From contig CM060466.1 in the NCBI GenBank assembly GCA_030544235.1, forward strand, positions 17,417,092 to 17,481,091: DNA of 64,000 bases, written 5' to 3'. The translations under genes and the position numbers were made by a program. The notes under the pieces were generated by a model. The model was given only the letters and a program-made list of their open reading frames with translations. It had not been told where the DNA came from and did no database searches. Of this stretch, positions 61,166 through 64,000 are shown piece by piece (within the stretch, counting starts at the first letter, position 1; every line of letters starts with the position of its first letter). The DNA is from Lepturacanthus savala. Lineage: Eukaryota; Chordata; Actinopteri; Scombriformes; Trichiuridae.

Positions 61166-61600
61166 AAGGCAAGACTATTTGTATACCACATTGAACACAT
61201 TAAAATGATCAAGAAAAAGTGCAAAAAACACATCAAAAGAGAATAAAACACACCAAGATATAACAGGACAAGCTAAATACAAGAACAAAGTTAAAGTGTG
61301 GTGTAAGAGACAAACTGATTCAACAAAAGGCAGCAAACACAAGTCTTCAGAGTGATTTAAAAAAAAAGAGAGTTGCTGCAGAGCTGCAGTTCTCTGAAAA
61401 TTTGTCCCAGATATGTAGAGCATGAAAACCAAATGCTGCGTTTAGTTTTGACTCTGGGGACAGGAAGCAGACCTGTCCCTGTTGACCTTAGATTCTGGAT
61501 GGTTCATAGCAGCATAGCAGCGGATCAAAAAATATATTTAGGCCCTTAACCATTCAGTTCTTTATAAATGCTGCTTTATAAACCAAGCAGCAATCATTCT
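61166..61600 (+). repeat. Fish dispersed repeat (TTTGTATAGCACA type)
   Basis: Begins AAGGCAAGACTATTTGTATA, then CCACATTGAACACATT. It continues with an A-rich stretch and then GAGAGTTGCTGCAGAGCTGC and ATGCTGCGTTTAGTTTTGAC. This order (AAGGCAAGTTTATTTGTATAGCACA, later AAATGCTTTGTYT) is one I recall from many fish introns. Class uncertain. Confidence 0.4.
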
Positions 61601-62180
61601 ACTTGTTCTCTGCTTTTTCACATCATTAGTCTGTTTGTTTATTAGTGTGTGGAGGTTAGAGTCATGCATTCATCATTTCCTGCATCTAATGTTGGTGATG
61701 CATCATCTTCCACCAATTGTTGCAAGACGTGATGAATAAAGGCAGCTGCTTGATGTATGAAACTGCAAATTTTGTGTGTGGGTTTGCTTTAAAAGCTGGA
61801 GAAACATGGTCCAGGTTTTGACTAGGCAGGCTCAACATTAAGCCCCCAGGAGGTCGCACTAATCTGTTTCATCACCTCTCCATCCCTCCAATCCTGGATC
61901 CTTCAATACTCCCCTCCCACCCCACACACACTCTTCCTCACATTCTGCCAGTCTGGAGTGCCAGGTTCTACTATGGCTTTTCAAACACAGGAAGAGGCTT
62001 TGGAAGGCTGCCAAACACTCTCACTGTAACACCCCCCCACACACATTTCATCAGTATTCTCTGCTTGTTTGATTAACACACACTTGCTGCACCTTCACCT
62101 GGGATGGTGTATATGGCGAGGCCTAGGTGGAGGCAGGGAGGCTTATAGTTACCCTCCCCGCAATTGACCCACACGTCCTG
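61601..62180. other. Non-coding DNA, no gene seen
   Basis: Contains short C- and CA-rich patches at 61910-62045. No gene recognised. Confidence 0.5.
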
Positions 62181-62575
62181 GGTACAATACTGCGATGTGC
62201 AGGGAGGGAGGAGGGTAAGGATGGAGGGGGGCTGTGTGCATTAGCCATGCTAATCTCATTAGAGCGGCCATGATTGAATCCTGTAGGAATCTGCCACCAC
62301 TGCCAGGAGAGACAGAGGAGCTCGTATATTATTAAAGAGTTTGCTCTGTAGCAGGGGATGTTGAGGTTTTGGAGAAGGGGCGATAGGAAGGATTAGATAG
62401 AAAGAAGGAGACAGAGAAAAAGAGAGCGAGAGACAGATAAACAGGGAAAATAGAAAAAAGGGATATAAATGGACGGATGCACACAGACACGCTGGGAAAT
62501 TGAAATGCAAGAAAAGGAGAAGGCATGACAGATATAGAGAAACAGAAAGAGAAAAAGGGGTGTGCACCACCACAA
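62181..62575 (+). repeat. Purine-rich tract interrupted by a complex segment
   Basis: GGGAGGGAGGAGGG at about 62200-62215 and GAAGGAGACAGAGAAAAAGA from 62404 onward make the plus strand A/G-rich. Bases 62235-62330 in between are complex and could be conserved. The minus-strand Leu/Ser/Phe-rich frames are compositional. Confidence 0.5.
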
Positions 62576-62789
62576 TGCCAAAGTCAGTGATGAGTGAACA
62601 GGTTACAGAGTGGGGATAATAAAAATATAGGAGAACATAAGCTTAGTAGGAAAATGTGAACAAAAGGGACAACACAAGACATTATTGCGCTAATCAGATC
62701 CTTCAAAAGGCATTACAAGATTAACAAGAGAAACAAACAACAGGCTTAACCAATATAACGACAGTTAAAAGTAATTAATTATCAATTGT
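62576..62789. other. Non-coding DNA, no gene seen
   Basis: Short AT-rich stretch; nothing recognised. Confidence 0.5.
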
Positions 62790-63330
62790 AGATATAAACT
62801 TGCAATATCCAGAATATTTGTGTAAATTCATAAATTCTATACATACCCACATACTAAGAGGGATAACTAAGAAATCAGTTTTCCCTCATTTCCTAAAAGC
62901 TGCTGTAATGACCCAAATATTTAAGGATGTTAATCCAATCCACTCCAATAACTATAGGCCTATTAGTGTCCTACCGATTTTATCTAAGGTCTTGAAAAAG
63001 ATGGTGGCTTTTCTTCTAATTAAGCATCTGAATTTGTGTGATCATCCACTTGATCCATTACAGAAAGTCATTCTAAATACTAAAATTGTTATTTTAGTAA
63101 AAAATTTGGTAAATCAAAAGATTTTATTATCAAAACTATCAAAAAATAATTTTGTGGGGTACCCCAAAGGTCCATTTTAGGACTACTGCTATTCATTGTC
63201 TATATCAATGTGTCAATCATTTGTGCCAAAGTCCAGATTCAAAGATTTTGGAGATGACACCATTTTATATGTTGATTTGGCTAATGGTTCTACGTCTGCA
63301 CAGTTCTCACATGGATCCTTTGCATACAAC
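62790..63330 (+). pseudogene. Decayed non-LTR reverse transcriptase
   Basis: On the plus strand, TKKSVFPHFLKAAVMTQIFK, then NNYRPISVLPILSKVLKKMV, matches the fingers region of LINE reverse transcriptases. LDPLQKVILNT should be followed by the first catalytic aspartate, but that stretch is missing. The sequence passes directly to VGYPKG, a worn GVPQG motif (about 63155). A frameshift then leads to FGDDTILYVDLANGS, the catalytic YADDT block with both aspartates kept (about 63247-63291). Endonuclease and thumb regions are not found. Frameshifts and the internal deletion make it a dead fragment. L2/jockey-type affinity is inferred from motif style. Confidence 0.8.
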
Positions 63331-64000
63331 TATAGCCTGCTCAAATGTGATTGGTCAGCAGTACTCAGATTGCAAGATACAGGTGTAGTAGGACCATATG
63401 AACCCATACCTTTAGTGTAATAACCATTGATAACAGACATTAAATTGAGTTATACCATCGAAAGCAGGTGTAATGAAACATCTTTGTGGATAGTTCACAG
63501 TCAGGATCCAATTGATTACATATTTTAAAATGTAAAATAAATAAATAAAAATGACTTGTTTTCCAAATGTTTTCTGGATTACTTTGTCTCTGCTTCTTCA
63601 TTCTCTTCCTCATGTGTTTATTTTTCTCACATACCATGTTTCCTTTCCTCCATCTTAGACCTTTAAATTGTTCTCTTGCAACTCATTTTTTTTTTTGTCT
63701 GCTCTGTGCCCTTGCCATGTCTGGCTCTCGGCTTATTTGTTTATCCATGTTGTCTTGTCAGAATAACGATTCAAATCACCTTAATGCCAAAAACTTGTGA
63801 CACACGCCAGGAATTTGCCCCGGTGGATTGGTGTCACGTCACACATGACTTTTCCCATTTCATTTCCTTTCATTTCTATGGCTCTCAATCTCCTGACTCC
63901 TTTCCCCCTTACCACTTTACATTGTCTCTTTTCATTTACGTCACTTTGTCACACAGATGACCTTTTGTTGTGTCCCTGACTCTCTGCCTCCCTTTCACCC
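63331..64000. other. Non-coding DNA to the window edge
   Basis: AT-rich, becoming pyrimidine-rich after 63580. The overlapping plus-strand frames at 63567-63979 show no recognised domain. Confidence 0.5.

Overview
The window looks like non-coding DNA from a ray-finned fish, most likely a teleost. It is AT-rich and full of long CA/GT and AT microsatellites. It carries relics of transposons that are abundant in fish: a V-SINE/HE1-like tRNA-derived SINE, L2-like non-LTR retrotransposons, a Tc1-like transposon, and several TTAA-flanked, piggyBac-like MITEs. I assigned families by eye from sequence motifs; no database search was possible.

I found no intact protein-coding gene on either strand. 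The longest open frames (about 60-150 codons) are microsatellite translations, purine/pyrimidine-biased tracts, or pieces of transposons. The window is therefore probably a gene desert or part of a very large intron. The best gene-related signal is at 54065-54349. This segment has no ATG, is CpG-enriched, has pyrimidine-tract acceptors and ends in a strong GTGAGTGAG donor; it could be a 5' leader exon on the plus strand. A second protein-like signal is a decayed frame on the minus strand at 12919-13320, of unknown identity.

Layout. 1-12 kb: MITE pieces, a SINE with a perfect 13-bp target duplication, twin perfect AT-cored palindromes (6291-6496), and a cluster of two MITEs plus a repeated fragment (9381-10678). 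12-18 kb: a 717-bp TTAA MITE, the decayed frame, a SINE fragment and purine-rich DNA. 18-27 kb: mostly featureless DNA with CA repeats and MITE fragments. 27-28.5 kb: an L2-like element split by a SINE, with a second SINE beside it. 29-44 kb: a reverse-transcriptase fragment, MITEs, and a candidate regulatory segment near 37 kb. 44-45.2 kb: a Tc1-like transposon with a broken transposase. 48-57.5 kb: four more MITEs of two families, a SINE, another MITE fragment and the candidate leader exon. 59-64 kb: an AT microsatellite, a new-looking 414-bp inverted-repeat element, a fish dispersed repeat, a purine tract and a reverse-transcriptase fragment.

The genes do not work together in any pathway, because there are none to speak of. 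The informative content is the record of transposition, in particular at least six copies of one TTAA-flanked family in 64 kb, plus a few complex, CpG-retaining stretches that could be regulatory.
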